The translations under genes were made by a program, and so were the position numbers. From CAWHOW01 sp963831005 (GTDB taxonomy: Bacteria; Bacteroidota; Bacteroidia; Bacteroidales; CG2-30-32-10), in contig CAWHOW010000048.1 of the NCBI GenBank assembly GCA_963831005.1, forward strand, positions 27,759 through 91,758: a stretch of 64,000 nt of DNA. Reading direction: 5' to 3'. The notes beneath the pieces were generated by a model, which saw only the letters and a list, made by a program, of their open reading frames with translations, was not told the origin of the DNA and did not search any database. This document shows positions 43,889 to 53,319 of this stretch, piece after piece; the first letter of the stretch is position 1, and every line of letters starts with the position of its first letter.

Positions 43889-44842
43889 TTACTTCTTATT
43901 ATTCCCTTCCCTGAAAAGGAATTGCTTTTCTTCGGGAGTAAGGCTGTCGTAGCCGCGTTTAGAAATCTTGTCGAGTATAGCATCCATCTTCTTTTGTTTC
44001 TCGGCACGTTCGGCATTGTATTCGTCATCACTAAGCGGTCTGCCCTGACGGTATTCAACGTGGAGGTTTGATTTCTTTTTGAATAGATTCCCAAATATAT
44101 TGATATTTTTAATTCTTTTCTGCCAGTACATTATAAGGATAAAACCAAACAGCATCCCACCAAGATGAGCGAAATGAGCCACATCATCACCGGGAGAGTT
44201 TGAGAAACCGGAGTACAATTCAATTGCTCCATAAATAACCACCAGCCATTTTGCCTTCATCGGTATAGCAAAATAGATGTAAATGATTGAATTCGGGAAC
44301 ATCATCCCAAATGCGAGCAGTATGCCAAACACAGCGCCAGATGCACCGATGGTAGGTACATTATAAAGTAAATTGAGTTTACCCATAGATGGATCAATGA
44401 AATTCTTACCCTGTTGCAGATAGCTTAAACCATCAGCTACCACAAGGTTAATTTGATCATGTGACATCAATGCTTCAACATTGGATATCTGAATATATTG
44501 AACAAGCATTTGTATAAGAATAGCACCGACACCTGTAACCATGTAATAGATAAGGAATCTTTTAGGCCCCCAGTAGTTTTCAACAGCGCTGCCAAACATC
44601 CAAAGCGCAAACATATTAAAGAATATATGCATAAAACTACCATGCATGAACATGTAGGTAATGATCTGGTAAGGCCTGAATAATTTGGAGCCAAAGTAAT
44701 GCATGCCCAAAACATTGTCGAGGTCGATTTTCATTGACGACTGTAATGCCCATGTGGCAAGGAAAAACAAACCATTAATAATAAGTAAGTTCTTTACAAC
44801 CGGTGGCAATATCCTGAATCCTGTGGGCCTGAATTGTTCCAT
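43889..44842 (-). CDS. Rhomboid family intramembrane serine protease
   Basis: A 317-residue membrane protease with six to seven hydrophobic helices. The catalytic pair is present: the serine in TIGASGAVFGILLAFG and the histidine in HFAHLGGMLFGF. HGSFMHIFFNMFALWMFG is the conserved HxxxN oxyanion region. A polar C-terminal tail (GRPLSDDEYNAERAEKQKKMDAILDKISKRGYDSLTPEEKQFLFREG) is characteristic of the Bacteroidota subgroup. It cleaves single-pass membrane proteins; the substrate is unknown. Its stop is immediately next to the 188-bp repeats. Confidence 0.93.
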   Translation of the reverse strand: MEQFRPTGFRILPPVVKNLLIINGLFFLATWALQSSMKIDLDNVLGMHYFGSKLFRPYQIITYMFMHGSFMHIFFNMFALWMFGSAVENYWGPKRFLIYYMVTGVGAILIQMLVQYIQISNVEALMSHDQINLVVADGLSYLQQGKNFIDPSMGKLNLLYNVPTIGASGAVFGILLAFGMMFPNSIIYIYFAIPMKAKWLVVIYGAIELYSGFSNSPGDDVAHFAHLGGMLFGFILIMYWQKRIKNINIFGNLFKKKSNLHVEYRQGRPLSDDEYNAERAEKQKKMDAILDKISKRGYDSLTPEEKQFLFREGNNKK

Positions 44843-44903
44843 ATTTAAAATTTCTTTATAATATATTCAAAAATCATTTTACTTCTTAATGTTTCAAGTT
44901 GCC

Positions 44904-44984
44904 CGTCATTGCGAGGAATGAAATGACGAAGCAATCTTATTAAATGTGTCAAATTAAGATTGCTTCACTTCGTTCGCAATGACG
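44904..44984. repeat. Imperfect inverted repeat (CGTCATTGCGA type)
   Basis: The left arm starts CGTCATTGCGAGGAATGAAA (44904) and ends GAAGCAATCTTA (44939). The right arm is TAAGATTGCTTC...CGCAATGACG (44955-44984). The arms match except for a six-base insertion in the left arm. It resembles the GTCATTCCGAA arms of the element at 18236. It lies between the divergent-looking rhomboid promoter and the mutL stop; no T-run. Confidence 0.65.
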
Positions 44985-45008
44985 CTTTTCATCTTTAGTT
45001 ATCAATAA

Positions 45009-46871
45009 TTACTTAAATCTTCTTTCCATTTCATCAATCGATAAAATAAACATAGTTGATTTACCGTCAACCGATACAAAAGGCGCTTTGCAAGCAAAGA
45101 GCTGATCAACCAGAGAACTCATTTCTTCCTGCTGCAAAGCCTTTCCACGTTTCACCGACATATTCTTTGAAAGTGTTTTGGCAATAATCGTATTTCTGTT
45201 CTGATTTACTGTGCTCTTGCTTTGCTTATAACTTTCAAGCAAACCTTCAAGAGTATTCTTAATATTGCTTTCAGGCAGATCGGCAGGAATACCGTTAACC
45301 ACAAAAGCTCCCTTTCCGAATTCATCAATATCGAAACCAAGAATTTTTATATCGTTTGCAATTTCTTTAATCAGCGCAACATCAGTAGATGAAAATTCAA
45401 CAACCTGCGGAAACAATTGCCTTTGTTGCGGGTGGGATTCTCTTTTTTCAAGCATATCACAAAACTGTTCAAACAATATTCGCTCATGAGCAAGCTGCTG
45501 GTCAAGCATCATAACACCAGACTTTACTTGTGTTACAATGTAAGAAGCATGCAACTGCATATATTGTTTTGCTGTATTCTGTAATACTTCTTTTGTGTCC
45601 CAATCCGGGTGAATTATCTGTTGAGTTGCTTGTTCCTGCTGAGTCAAATTTGGTAGTTCCATCTGGTTGTCAGCATGACGGGGATATAGCTTTTCCCAGT
45701 TATCGCGATTGGATTTATTTACCAATGATTGATGCTGTGGGAATGATACTTTCTTTTCCTTATTATCAAAAGGGTTATAATCAGGATTTATCTTTATTGT
45801 CGGTGGTTTTATAGTTTCACCTTCTTTCAAAGGAGGAACATTAAAGCTGTTTTCAGGGTTGAAATCAATGCTTGGCGTTATGCTGAACTTACCCAGTGAC
45901 TGCTTAACAGCCGATTTCATTATGGCATACATGCTTTTATCATCCTGGAATTTAATTTCAGTTTTAGTAGGATGGATATTTATGTCGATCTCTTTCGGAT
46001 CAATAGTTATGAAAAGGAAATAGGATGGATAAGCGTTGGAAGGAAGCAACTCTTCAAAAGCCGATATTACTGCATGATGCAGGTATGCATGTTTGATAAA
46101 ACGATTATTGACAAAAAAGAATTGTTCGCCCCTTGTTTTCTTGGCGAACTCAGGCTTGCCAATAAAACCACTTATATTGCAAATGCCTGATTCAAGCGAA
46201 AGAGGTAACAAACGCTGATTATAATTGCTCCCGAAAATATTAATGATACGTTGTTTCAGATTGCTTGCCGGAAAATGATGCGCTTCACTACCATTATTAT
46301 GCATTTCAAATGCGATGGAAGGAAATGCAAGGGCTACACGGTGCAACTCATCAAGTATATGACTTGTTTCAACAGGAACACTTTTCAGGAAATTCCTTCT
46401 GGCAGGCACATTAAAGAAAAGATTTTTAATTGCAATGGATGTTCCCTCAGCACACTGACAAGCTTCCTGCGACTTTACTTCAGTACCTTCAATAATAATA
46501 GAAGTTCCAACCTCATCGCCTATCCTTTTTGTTTTCATTTCAACCTGAGCAATAGCGGCAATGGATGCAAGCGCCTCGCCCCTGAAACCCATAGTGCGGA
46601 TATTAAACAGATCATTAGCTTCTTTTATCTTAGATGTGGCATGCCTTTCAAAAGAAAGCCTGGCATCTGTCTCCGACATACCGCAACCGTTATCAATTAC
46701 CTGAACCAATGTTTTGCCAGCATCTTTAATGATAAGCTTCAGACTGGTAGCTCCAGAATCAATTGAATTTTCAAGCAATTCCTTCACAGCAGAGGCAGGG
46801 CGTTGAATAACTTCGCCTGCTGCAATCTGGTTTGCAACACTATCCGGTAATAATCTGATGATGTCGGGCAT
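45009..46871 (-). CDS. mutL: DNA mismatch repair protein MutL
   Basis: MutL links MutS mismatch recognition to strand incision. The GHKL ATPase motifs are all seen: VKELLENSIDSGATS (I), DNGCGMS (II), GFRGEALASI (III). GTSIAIKNLFFNVPARRNFLK and PTKTEIKF follow, and a C-terminal dimerisation part from about residue 430. In the C-terminal part the place of the endonuclease motif DQHAxxE reads DQQLAHERI, so the metal-binding His is replaced by Gln. Length 620 residues. A minus-strand -7 box TAATTTTG is at 46912-46919. Confidence 0.96.
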   Translation of the reverse strand: MPDIIRLLPDSVANQIAAGEVIQRPASAVKELLENSIDSGATSLKLIIKDAGKTLVQVIDNGCGMSETDARLSFERHATSKIKEANDLFNIRTMGFRGEALASIAAIAQVEMKTKRIGDEVGTSIIIEGTEVKSQEACQCAEGTSIAIKNLFFNVPARRNFLKSVPVETSHILDELHRVALAFPSIAFEMHNNGSEAHHFPASNLKQRIINIFGSNYNQRLLPLSLESGICNISGFIGKPEFAKKTRGEQFFFVNNRFIKHAYLHHAVISAFEELLPSNAYPSYFLFITIDPKEIDINIHPTKTEIKFQDDKSMYAIMKSAVKQSLGKFSITPSIDFNPENSFNVPPLKEGETIKPPTIKINPDYNPFDNKEKKVSFPQHQSLVNKSNRDNWEKLYPRHADNQMELPNLTQQEQATQQIIHPDWDTKEVLQNTAKQYMQLHASYIVTQVKSGVMMLDQQLAHERILFEQFCDMLEKRESHPQQRQLFPQVVEFSSTDVALIKEIANDIKILGFDIDEFGKGAFVVNGIPADLPESNIKNTLEGLLESYKQSKSTVNQNRNTIIAKTLSKNMSVKRGKALQQEEMSSLVDQLFACKAPFVSVDGKSTMFILSIDEMERRFK

Positions 46872-46976
46872 GCTTTCTTTCTGTCTGTTAAATGAAACTT
46901 GAAAATTCCGACAAAATTACCTAATATTTTCAGAACTTTGCATCAGCTTATTTATAAAAGAAGTTAAACTCCCAAA

Positions 46977-47903
46977 ATGCATTTTGATTACCTGAAAGAA
47001 CTTGAACATTGTGCTTTTTGTCCGAGGGAATGCCTTGCAAACAGGCTAAAAGAAAGAAGCGGATATTGCAGGAGTGGTCATACATTTGATATAGGTTCTA
47101 TTTGCAAACACATGGGTGAAGAACCTGTTATAAGCGGAACAAAAGGAATATGTAATGTTTTCTTTACTCACTGCAACATACAATGTTCTTATTGCCAGAA
47201 CTACCAGATAAGCAGGAATAAGAATAAATCTGTAGGAATAGAAATGGAGTTAAAAGAAGTAGTTTCATCCATTTCACCGATACTTGACAAAGGGATAAAC
47301 TTACTTGGTTTTGTATCACCATCCCATTATATTCCCCAGATGAAAGCAATTATTAATGCTTTACATGAAAGGGGAAAACATCCGGTGATTGTTTATAATT
47401 CCAATGCTTATGATAAAGTTGAAACATTAAAATCGCTGGAAAATATTGTAGATGTTTATTTGCCGGATTTCAAATATTCTGATAAAGAGCTTTCAACAAA
47501 ATATTCTGATGCTCCTGGTTATCCTGAAATTGCATTAAATGCAATTAAAGAGATGGTAAGGCAAAAAGGAACTTCACTAAGGTTGAATGATGACGGTCAG
47601 GCAGAATCTGGGGTAATTATAAGGCATCTTGTACTGCCGGGATTAATAAAGAATAGTATAGATACATTGAATTTGTTATCAGAAGAAATTTCTCCGCTTA
47701 TTCATATTTCATTAATGTCGCAATATTATCCTACGCAAGAAGTGATGAATCATCCAATTATTGGAAGAAGTATTTCAAAAGAAGAATATGAGACGGTTGT
47801 CAGTGAAATGGAAAAACTAGGATTGCACCGCGGATGGTTGCAAGAATATGAAAGTAATACTCATTACAAGCCTGATTTCTTTAAAGCTCATCCATTTGAA
47901 TAA
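46977..47903 (+). CDS. Radical SAM protein, PflX/PflA-like (COG1313)
   Basis: A 308-residue iron-sulfur protein related to pyruvate formate-lyase activating enzymes. The N-terminal cysteine cluster CAFCPRECLANRL...GYCRSG precedes the radical SAM motif CNIQCSYCQNYQIS (CxxxCxxC). LLGFVSPSHYIPQM, DVYLPDFKYSDKEL, RHLVLPG and MSQYYPT are family blocks of COG1313. It uses SAM to generate a deoxyadenosyl radical; the target is unknown. It is divergent from mutL. Confidence 0.92.
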   Translation: MHFDYLKELEHCAFCPRECLANRLKERSGYCRSGHTFDIGSICKHMGEEPVISGTKGICNVFFTHCNIQCSYCQNYQISRNKNKSVGIEMELKEVVSSISPILDKGINLLGFVSPSHYIPQMKAIINALHERGKHPVIVYNSNAYDKVETLKSLENIVDVYLPDFKYSDKELSTKYSDAPGYPEIALNAIKEMVRQKGTSLRLNDDGQAESGVIIRHLVLPGLIKNSIDTLNLLSEEISPLIHISLMSQYYPTQEVMNHPIIGRSISKEEYETVVSEMEKLGLHRGWLQEYESNTHYKPDFFKAHPFE

Positions 47904-48028
47904 ACGTAAAAACATCCAACTTATAAGAAAAGAGAGATTTTATTTATAAAAGATGAACTGCTGATTGAATATTAAATAAGAAAACTATCGATATACCTGG
48001 AAAATATTTTTCAATAGTTTAAAGATTG

Positions 48029-48117
48029 CGGAGAGGGGGGGATTCGAACCCCCGGTCCATCTTACGACGGACAACGGTTTTCGAGACCGCCGCATTCGAC
48101 CACTCTGCCACCTCTCC
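48029..48117 (-). tRNA. tRNA-Ser (anticodon CGA)
   Basis: Read on the minus strand, the acceptor GGAGAGG (48117-48111) pairs with CCTCTCC (48036-48030). The D arm contains GCAGAGTGGTCGAATGC, the anticodon loop is CTCGAAA (anticodon CGA), the long variable arm is typical of serine tRNA, and the T arm contains GGGGGTTCGAATCCCCC. The discriminator is G and CCA is not encoded. Nothing else is seen in the flanking 324-base gap 47904-48226. Confidence 0.93.
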
Positions 48118-48226
48118 TCAAAGCATTCAAATTTCAGTGCAAACCTACATGAATTTTTAAAGATACACAAATGCCTGACTAAAATTTATGAGACATACCA
48201 TGCTATACAACTAGAACTAAGAAAGG

Positions 48227-49684
48227 TTATTTGGACTCATAAGCCCCTATATCTGGAGCTATTTTAATTGTGCGGTTATGCCTGAGAATATCAAATGGTA
48301 CTGTAAGTGCAATACTCCTCAATCCTTTTTCAATAGCAGCAGAGCCACTGCTAATCTGATAATTATTATTCGCAGTACTGGAAAATAAAGGGTCATTATT
48401 ATAGATGCAGTTATTACATGAACTCAAGAAGCTTGCAGCAGAATCTAATTTTGTTTTTAACAGGCAATGGTCAAAATTATAGTTAAAGGCCGCGCTGGTA
48501 GAGTTATCCAATTCTATTTCGTCACTTAAATCGCCGTAAACAATGCAATTGCCGAAATTAGCCTTAAGGTTGCGGCCATGACCAACATTATTAATATCTG
48601 TATAATGATTATTAATGTCCAATGATGCTGTCTGTCTTACACTGTAATTCCAATAATTTCCAATAGTGCAATGTATGAAATTGTAATTTCCTCCAATATT
48701 TAACCATACGGCATTCTGTCCGCAATTGCCGACAACACAATTATATGCCTCAACCCAGGAACCTTGAGCAAGAATTCCAACAGCACTCATATTCTCAATA
48801 ATTGTATTTGTAATTTTTAATGACGGCGCAGTACAGTTATCAGGCAAAGTATCAACCTGTATTCCTACTGTTCCATTTTTAATTACGGCATAATTAATAT
48901 TGCATTCACTTCCTTCCGTTATCCATATTTTACTCCATTGCCCAGGTACTTGTTGATAATCATTTTCAAGCCTGTCACCCTGAAAAGTAACCTGATTTCC
49001 AAGTGTTCCTTCAACCTTCAAACTGGCATCCCTGTATACCCAGAGAACTGCATTAGGATGAAGGTAGACTCTTGTATTTGCCTTAATAGTAAGGGAGAAA
49101 TTAGAATCAACAACGGCATAGCCATAAATAACATGAGGTTTATCATTTGTCCAAACATCATTATGGCGAATAATGGAATAAGGAGGCAAATTAGGTCCGA
49201 AATGATTAGGCGTATAATAATAAGCATTCTGTACCCAGGCAACAAGTTTAACTATTTGTAGGTTTCCATTTGTTTCGAACAAAATAGAATCATTGATAAC
49301 AAAAGGGGAATTGCTGTTATTTGGGTCGACAGTTACTTTAACAAAAATATAAATACTGTCTTTGGCTGCAATTTCAAGGTTATTTATTTGTGAAGCGGCA
49401 GTTCCGTCAATGTTTAATTTGAAATTAGAATAGTTTCCGCCACCAAGCCTTATGGAAGATATTTTAATCTTTTCATTATTATTATTATAGACAACCAGCG
49501 GTATGGTAGTTGATCCCACTGTTGTAAATACAGTATCAAAGAGTATGGAATTGCTTGAAAAAGCAAGCTTTGCGCTTGAAGATGTAATGATTTTGTCTTT
49601 CCGGCATGAAGTAGTGGAGAGATACAAAACCGTAATTACAATTAATGAAGCAATAGTATTATATAGAAGCTTATTTTTGAGCAT
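48227..49684 (-). CDS. Lipoprotein with right-handed beta-helix domain
   Basis: A 485-residue lipoprotein: an N-terminal hydrophobic segment followed by a lipobox cysteine (STTSC, residue 27). Residues about 45-160 form a beta-sandwich (FDTVFTTVGSTTIPLVVYNNNNEKIKISSI). Residues about 200-440 form a right-handed parallel beta-helix (GTLGNQVTFQGDR, NINYAVIKNGTVGIQV, LKITNTIIENMSAVGI). The C-terminus ends with GSAAIEKG...DILRHNRTIKIAPDIGAYE, the choice-of-anchor Q-type ending. Polysaccharide binding or cleavage is possible, but no catalytic residues are evident. A minus-strand TAATTTTG lies at 49695-49702. Confidence 0.88.
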   Translation of the reverse strand: MLKNKLLYNTIASLIVITVLYLSTTSCRKDKIITSSSAKLAFSSNSILFDTVFTTVGSTTIPLVVYNNNNEKIKISSIRLGGGNYSNFKLNIDGTAASQINNLEIAAKDSIYIFVKVTVDPNNSNSPFVINDSILFETNGNLQIVKLVAWVQNAYYYTPNHFGPNLPPYSIIRHNDVWTNDKPHVIYGYAVVDSNFSLTIKANTRVYLHPNAVLWVYRDASLKVEGTLGNQVTFQGDRLENDYQQVPGQWSKIWITEGSECNINYAVIKNGTVGIQVDTLPDNCTAPSLKITNTIIENMSAVGILAQGSWVEAYNCVVGNCGQNAVWLNIGGNYNFIHCTIGNYWNYSVRQTASLDINNHYTDINNVGHGRNLKANFGNCIVYGDLSDEIELDNSTSAAFNYNFDHCLLKTKLDSAASFLSSCNNCIYNNDPLFSSTANNNYQISSGSAAIEKGLRSIALTVPFDILRHNRTIKIAPDIGAYESK

Positions 49685-49806
49685 AGCCTTATTGCAAAAT
49701 TAATTAATAATGGCCATTAACTATAAATATCATATTTTATTGTTTGCCAATTATTATAAGTCAGTTTGCTTCGCATTCTAAATTGACATTATTAGTAAGT
49801 GGTAAA

Positions 49807-50031
49807 TTAACTTAGGAAGCTTCTTACCAGCCATATAATTAAACTCAAAACTATGCTGATAAGTATAGTGCTTGCAAGGGGCATATAGAATGAAAAATTA
49901 TCACGTTTTATTTTTATATCACCTGGCAGATTACCAAACCAGCTAAGCTTATCGCCAAAAATCCAGACGACAAGTCCTGCAACAACAATGATTATTCCAA
50001 TTATTACTAATATCTTTCCTGTATGCTGCAT
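49807..50031 (-). CDS. DUF2905 small membrane protein
   Basis: A 74-residue inner membrane protein with two transmembrane helices (residues 6-27 and 50-71) around the diagnostic loop LSWFGNLPGDIKIKRDNFSFYMPL. DUF2905 proteins are widespread and uncharacterised. It follows the M15 peptidase gene by 14 bases on the same strand, so it is probably in that operon. Confidence 0.9.
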   Translation of the reverse strand: MQHTGKILVIIGIIIVVAGLVVWIFGDKLSWFGNLPGDIKIKRDNFSFYMPLASTILISIVLSLIIWLVRSFLS

Positions 50032-50045
50032 AATTACAAATCCGA

Positions 50046-50780
50046 TTATTCTATAATTTTATATTTTTCCATTGCCCGTTCTAATGTACATGAATTGAAA
50101 TGCCACCATTCCGTTTCTATATTATAAAAGCCAGCTTTATTCATAACCTTTCTTAAAAGTTTCCTGTTATCAATTTGTTCTGTAGATATTATGCCTTCTT
50201 TTAATAACTTAGTTTCACTTTCCGGGTATGCAAGTTCGCCTTCATAATCGAAGGGTGTTCCCATATCCAAAGCGTGATGCTTCTCGTCAAGGATACTAAT
50301 ATCAACTGCAGCACCGAAATTATGCAAGCTTCCAAGAGTTGGGTTTGAAAGAAACTTAATTTTTTCGTTGAACGGCACTTTTAATGTATCCCACATCTTC
50401 TGCTGCACTGAGCGTGGGCGAACTGCATCATAAATTATCAGTCGATAACCTTGTTTTAATTCGTTAAGATACTTTTGTGCCTGAACTAATTTTTTAGCAA
50501 CATCTTTTTGCAAATATGCTTTATTGAAATTGCCATACATATTGCAATGCATGAAATTATCAACTGTTGCATACTTTAATTCTACTGCAATGTTTGTATC
50601 AAGTGTACGGACATCTATAAGTCCTGCATGAATGCATGTCTTTTCAATAACAGATAATGGTTTTCGGAATTTAAAATGGCTTAATTCTGTTCGATTAGGA
50701 TTAGATAATGCTATCCTGCCATTCTCCTTGCAACCAATAATCAATAATAAAGCAATGAAACCAAGAATATACTTTCTCAT
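50046..50780 (-). CDS. M15 family peptidase, VanX-like D-Ala-D-Ala dipeptidase
   Basis: A 244-residue zinc peptidase with an N-terminal lipobox (LLIIGC, residue 16), so probably a lipoprotein. The catalytic motifs are GYRLIIYDAVRPRSVQQKMW (Arg), LGSLHNFGAAVDISILD (HxxxxxxxD zinc ligands) and IETEWWHFN (ExxH). VanX-type enzymes cleave D-Ala-D-Ala, which in Bacteroidota serves peptidoglycan turnover rather than vancomycin resistance. Its start overlaps the stop of the upstream OmpA gene by four bases (ATGA), so the two are translationally coupled. Confidence 0.92.
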   Translation of the reverse strand: MRKYILGFIALLLIIGCKENGRIALSNPNRTELSHFKFRKPLSVIEKTCIHAGLIDVRTLDTNIAVELKYATVDNFMHCNMYGNFNKAYLQKDVAKKLVQAQKYLNELKQGYRLIIYDAVRPRSVQQKMWDTLKVPFNEKIKFLSNPTLGSLHNFGAAVDISILDEKHHALDMGTPFDYEGELAYPESETKLLKEGIISTEQIDNRKLLRKVMNKAGFYNIETEWWHFNSCTLERAMEKYKIIE

Positions 50781-53131
50781 TTCTTCTTTTGTTGATTGGT
50801 ATTTTTAGGTGGCGCTGCAACAACATTAGCCACTATGGTAAGCTCTTTCTTGGGTTTAGGGGTGTTGCTGTATACGGTGATAGTCTCATCCCTCCCTCCC
50901 AGTTCATCCTTACTGTCGAAAAGGATATTTATCTGTCCTTTAGCACCAGGTAGAATAGGGTCTTTTGGAAAATCGGAAACCGTGCATCCGCAACTTGTTT
51001 CAACTCCTGAGATTATTAAGTCAGCTTGTCCTGTATTCTGAAAAGTAAAACTATATACTTTCTTTTCACCTTCTGTCACGTCACCGAAATTATGAAGATC
51101 TTCGCTGAAAGTAATTTCAGGTTTCTGCTTCATAGTCTTCAACGAATCACCCGACTGGTACATAATAATTTGAATCTTTCTTTCCAATGCAGCTGCCCTG
51201 CTGTATATGGAATTGCGCTGATCGTACGGGTTATCGCTAACCAGTGCATTAGCCTGAGATTTTCCCACAGGGTCTTCGTGTATCTCCAGTTTACCACCAT
51301 CAGGGGAAATACCATTCATGTATTTTATAAACACACCATGATTATAGTCCCTGAAATAATTTATAAGGCTGGATATTCTTCGCTTTGCTAACCTGATATT
51401 ATATTCAGTGGTCTGCAGAGGGCTGCAAAAACCTTTTACCGTTATCTTGATATTTTTACCTTTCTGCAAATCTTTCAGCAGCCATTGCGACATCTGCTCC
51501 AGCTTGCTGAAACCGTTCGACACATAATTATCAAAATACTCATCAATATCTTTAACCGCTTTAGTTTTATCATTGCCTTTTAATCCCTTTGAATATTCAT
51601 CTTCATAAATTTCACGCATATCAATATATTCGGCAAGGGTTGTTTTGTAGTCAAGCTTAGTTGTGGTATCGGGAGAAGCTGGGTCGGGTATATCATTATG
51701 GAAATAAAGTGTAAGCGGCAATAGGTCTTTTATACTCTTTTCATAATTTACCGTATCATGCTTTGTTGCCACGACAGTATCATGTTTAGTGGATTTAGGC
51801 TTTTGCCATTCATACGACCAGATATCATTACAACACGTTTCGCCTTTTATGAAAAAAGAACCGGGACGGTTGGAAGTAAAATACCCGTCAGTATCAACTT
51901 CGTCAACAGTAAAATACAGATCATTATAACTGGAATTGATAGGATAACCCATATTTTGCGGGGGAGCCCATTCATTCAGTCCGCCTTTGGTTTTAAAGAT
52001 GTCGAAACCGCCCAGTCCGCTATGCCAGTCGCTGCTGAAGTAAAGTGTTTTGCTTGCATTATAGTAATATGGGGATATTTCATCGCCGGGAGTATTTACT
52101 ATGCTTCCTAAATTAGTAGGGTCGTAATACTTTCCATCCTTATAAACGGAATACCATATATCGTTCTTGCCCATGCCACCGGGCCTGTCGGAAACAAAAT
52201 ACAGCACCTCACTCCCATCATCCATTTCCTGTACAGTAGGCTGCGTGGAAGTATATCCTTCCATGTTTATCTTGTTGTTAAGCTTTACCGGTTCCTGCCA
52301 TTTTCCTCCCTTCTGCTCGCTGACATAGATAGCACATTTCATATTTGCAATATTTTCCGGACTGCAACGTGTAAAGTACATGCGCTTATGATCGGGGCTA
52401 TACGCCACATTTACATTGTTCGATTCCTTGCTGTCGATCTTAGCGGGCATTTCCTTGCCTTTCCCCCACCCTGCCATAGTTATCTTCGACTGGTAAATCT
52501 TTGCCAGGTCGAAGTTGGGAAGCAGGTAATCAAACTCTTCAGTAGAATTGGGGCGAAGCGCTGAATACAGAAGAACAGTATCACCCAGTTGAACAGCGCC
52601 AAACTCATCGTAAGGTGTATTTACATTTTCATTAAGGTGAGTGATAAGAACAGAAACTGTATCGAGCATTAGCTTTTTCGCATATTCACAGGCATCAATC
52701 TCGTGCAAGGCTTTTTTTGAATAATAGCTATCTTCCGGCTTGTGGGCTGTAAAATATAAATAAAAATTGTTCCTGGCTTCGGAATACCTGCCATTACTCT
52801 TGTTCATTAAAGCAAGGTAAAAAAGAGCCAATGGAAATTTATCGCTTTTCGAAGATCTGTTCACTAAAGCATACCATTTTTCAGCGCCCTTATAATCATT
52901 GAAAAGACGACAGGATTCGGCATACTTATATGCCAGCGGAATATCAGTGGTATCGTGATAAAGTACGTTATAATAATAAATGGAAGCGCTGTAATAATCA
53001 CCATCGGTAAAAGCGGCATCGCCAAACTTTAGATTATCTTCCTTTGTTTGTGCCTTGATCGTAAAAGTGAAGCACAAACAGAACAAAAGCAGTATCTTTT
53101 TGGCGGAGTTTATTATTGCTTTATTGCACAT
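50777..53131 (-). CDS. OmpA-family envelope protein with TPR, PD40 and C-terminal DUF1573
   Basis: A 784-residue envelope protein. In order: signal peptide (residues 1-27, ending IKAQ); TPR-like repeats (about 30-160, ADGDYYSASIYYYNVLYH); a PD40/WD40-like region (about 180-440, VAYSPDHKRMYFTRCSPEN, YFVSDRPGGMGKNDIWYS, LYFSSDWHSGLGGFDIF); an OmpA-like peptidoglycan-binding domain (about 480-660, ITVKGFCSPLQTTEYNIRLAKRRISSL); and finally a DUF1573 immunoglobulin-like domain (about 680-770, HNFGDVTEGEKKVYSFTFQNTG...CGCTVSDFPKDP). The PD40/OmpA core matches PorE-type T9SS-associated proteins. The added DUF1573 is uncommon. A minus-strand promoter box is at 53137. Confidence 0.92.
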   Translation of the reverse strand: MCNKAIINSAKKILLLFCLCFTFTIKAQTKEDNLKFGDAAFTDGDYYSASIYYYNVLYHDTTDIPLAYKYAESCRLFNDYKGAEKWYALVNRSSKSDKFPLALFYLALMNKSNGRYSEARNNFYLYFTAHKPEDSYYSKKALHEIDACEYAKKLMLDTVSVLITHLNENVNTPYDEFGAVQLGDTVLLYSALRPNSTEEFDYLLPNFDLAKIYQSKITMAGWGKGKEMPAKIDSKESNNVNVAYSPDHKRMYFTRCSPENIANMKCAIYVSEQKGGKWQEPVKLNNKINMEGYTSTQPTVQEMDDGSEVLYFVSDRPGGMGKNDIWYSVYKDGKYYDPTNLGSIVNTPGDEISPYYYNASKTLYFSSDWHSGLGGFDIFKTKGGLNEWAPPQNMGYPINSSYNDLYFTVDEVDTDGYFTSNRPGSFFIKGETCCNDIWSYEWQKPKSTKHDTVVATKHDTVNYEKSIKDLLPLTLYFHNDIPDPASPDTTTKLDYKTTLAEYIDMREIYEDEYSKGLKGNDKTKAVKDIDEYFDNYVSNGFSKLEQMSQWLLKDLQKGKNIKITVKGFCSPLQTTEYNIRLAKRRISSLINYFRDYNHGVFIKYMNGISPDGGKLEIHEDPVGKSQANALVSDNPYDQRNSIYSRAAALERKIQIIMYQSGDSLKTMKQKPEITFSEDLHNFGDVTEGEKKVYSFTFQNTGQADLIISGVETSCGCTVSDFPKDPILPGAKGQINILFDSKDELGGRDETITVYSNTPKPKKELTIVANVVAAPPKNTNQQKKK

Positions 53132-53136
53132 GCATA

Positions 53137-53144
53137 CAAAAGTA
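53137..53144 (-). promoter_or_regulatory. -7 box of the OmpA-type gene
   Basis: TACTTTTG on the minus strand, five bases upstream of the ATG. The transcript would be almost leaderless, or the true start may be internal. Confidence 0.4.
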
Positions 53145-53207
53145 ATGATATATTTGAATTTGTTTTATTGAAATTGACAAATGCTTTATTAAAGCTTTTT
53201 AATCAAC

Positions 53208-53238
53208 TTGTTTATGGCTGGGAATTTATGTACTTTTG
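53208..53238 (+). promoter_or_regulatory. Promoter of the 53320 lipoprotein gene
   Basis: TTG (53208-53210), a 20-base spacer, then TACTTTTG (53231-53238). This is a full match to the Bacteroidetes -33/-7 promoter. Confidence 0.65.
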
Positions 53239-53319
53239 TATTCAATTATTATGCTTATTGGATAATCTGCGAATAGATTATTAACAATCAATATTTACAA
53301 TTATTAAACCATCAATAGA

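Noticed and set aside
50046..50780. Vancomycin resistance locus
   Set aside because: Only a VanX-like peptidase is present; no VanA/VanH or VanRS partners, and such peptidases are common housekeeping enzymes in this phylum.
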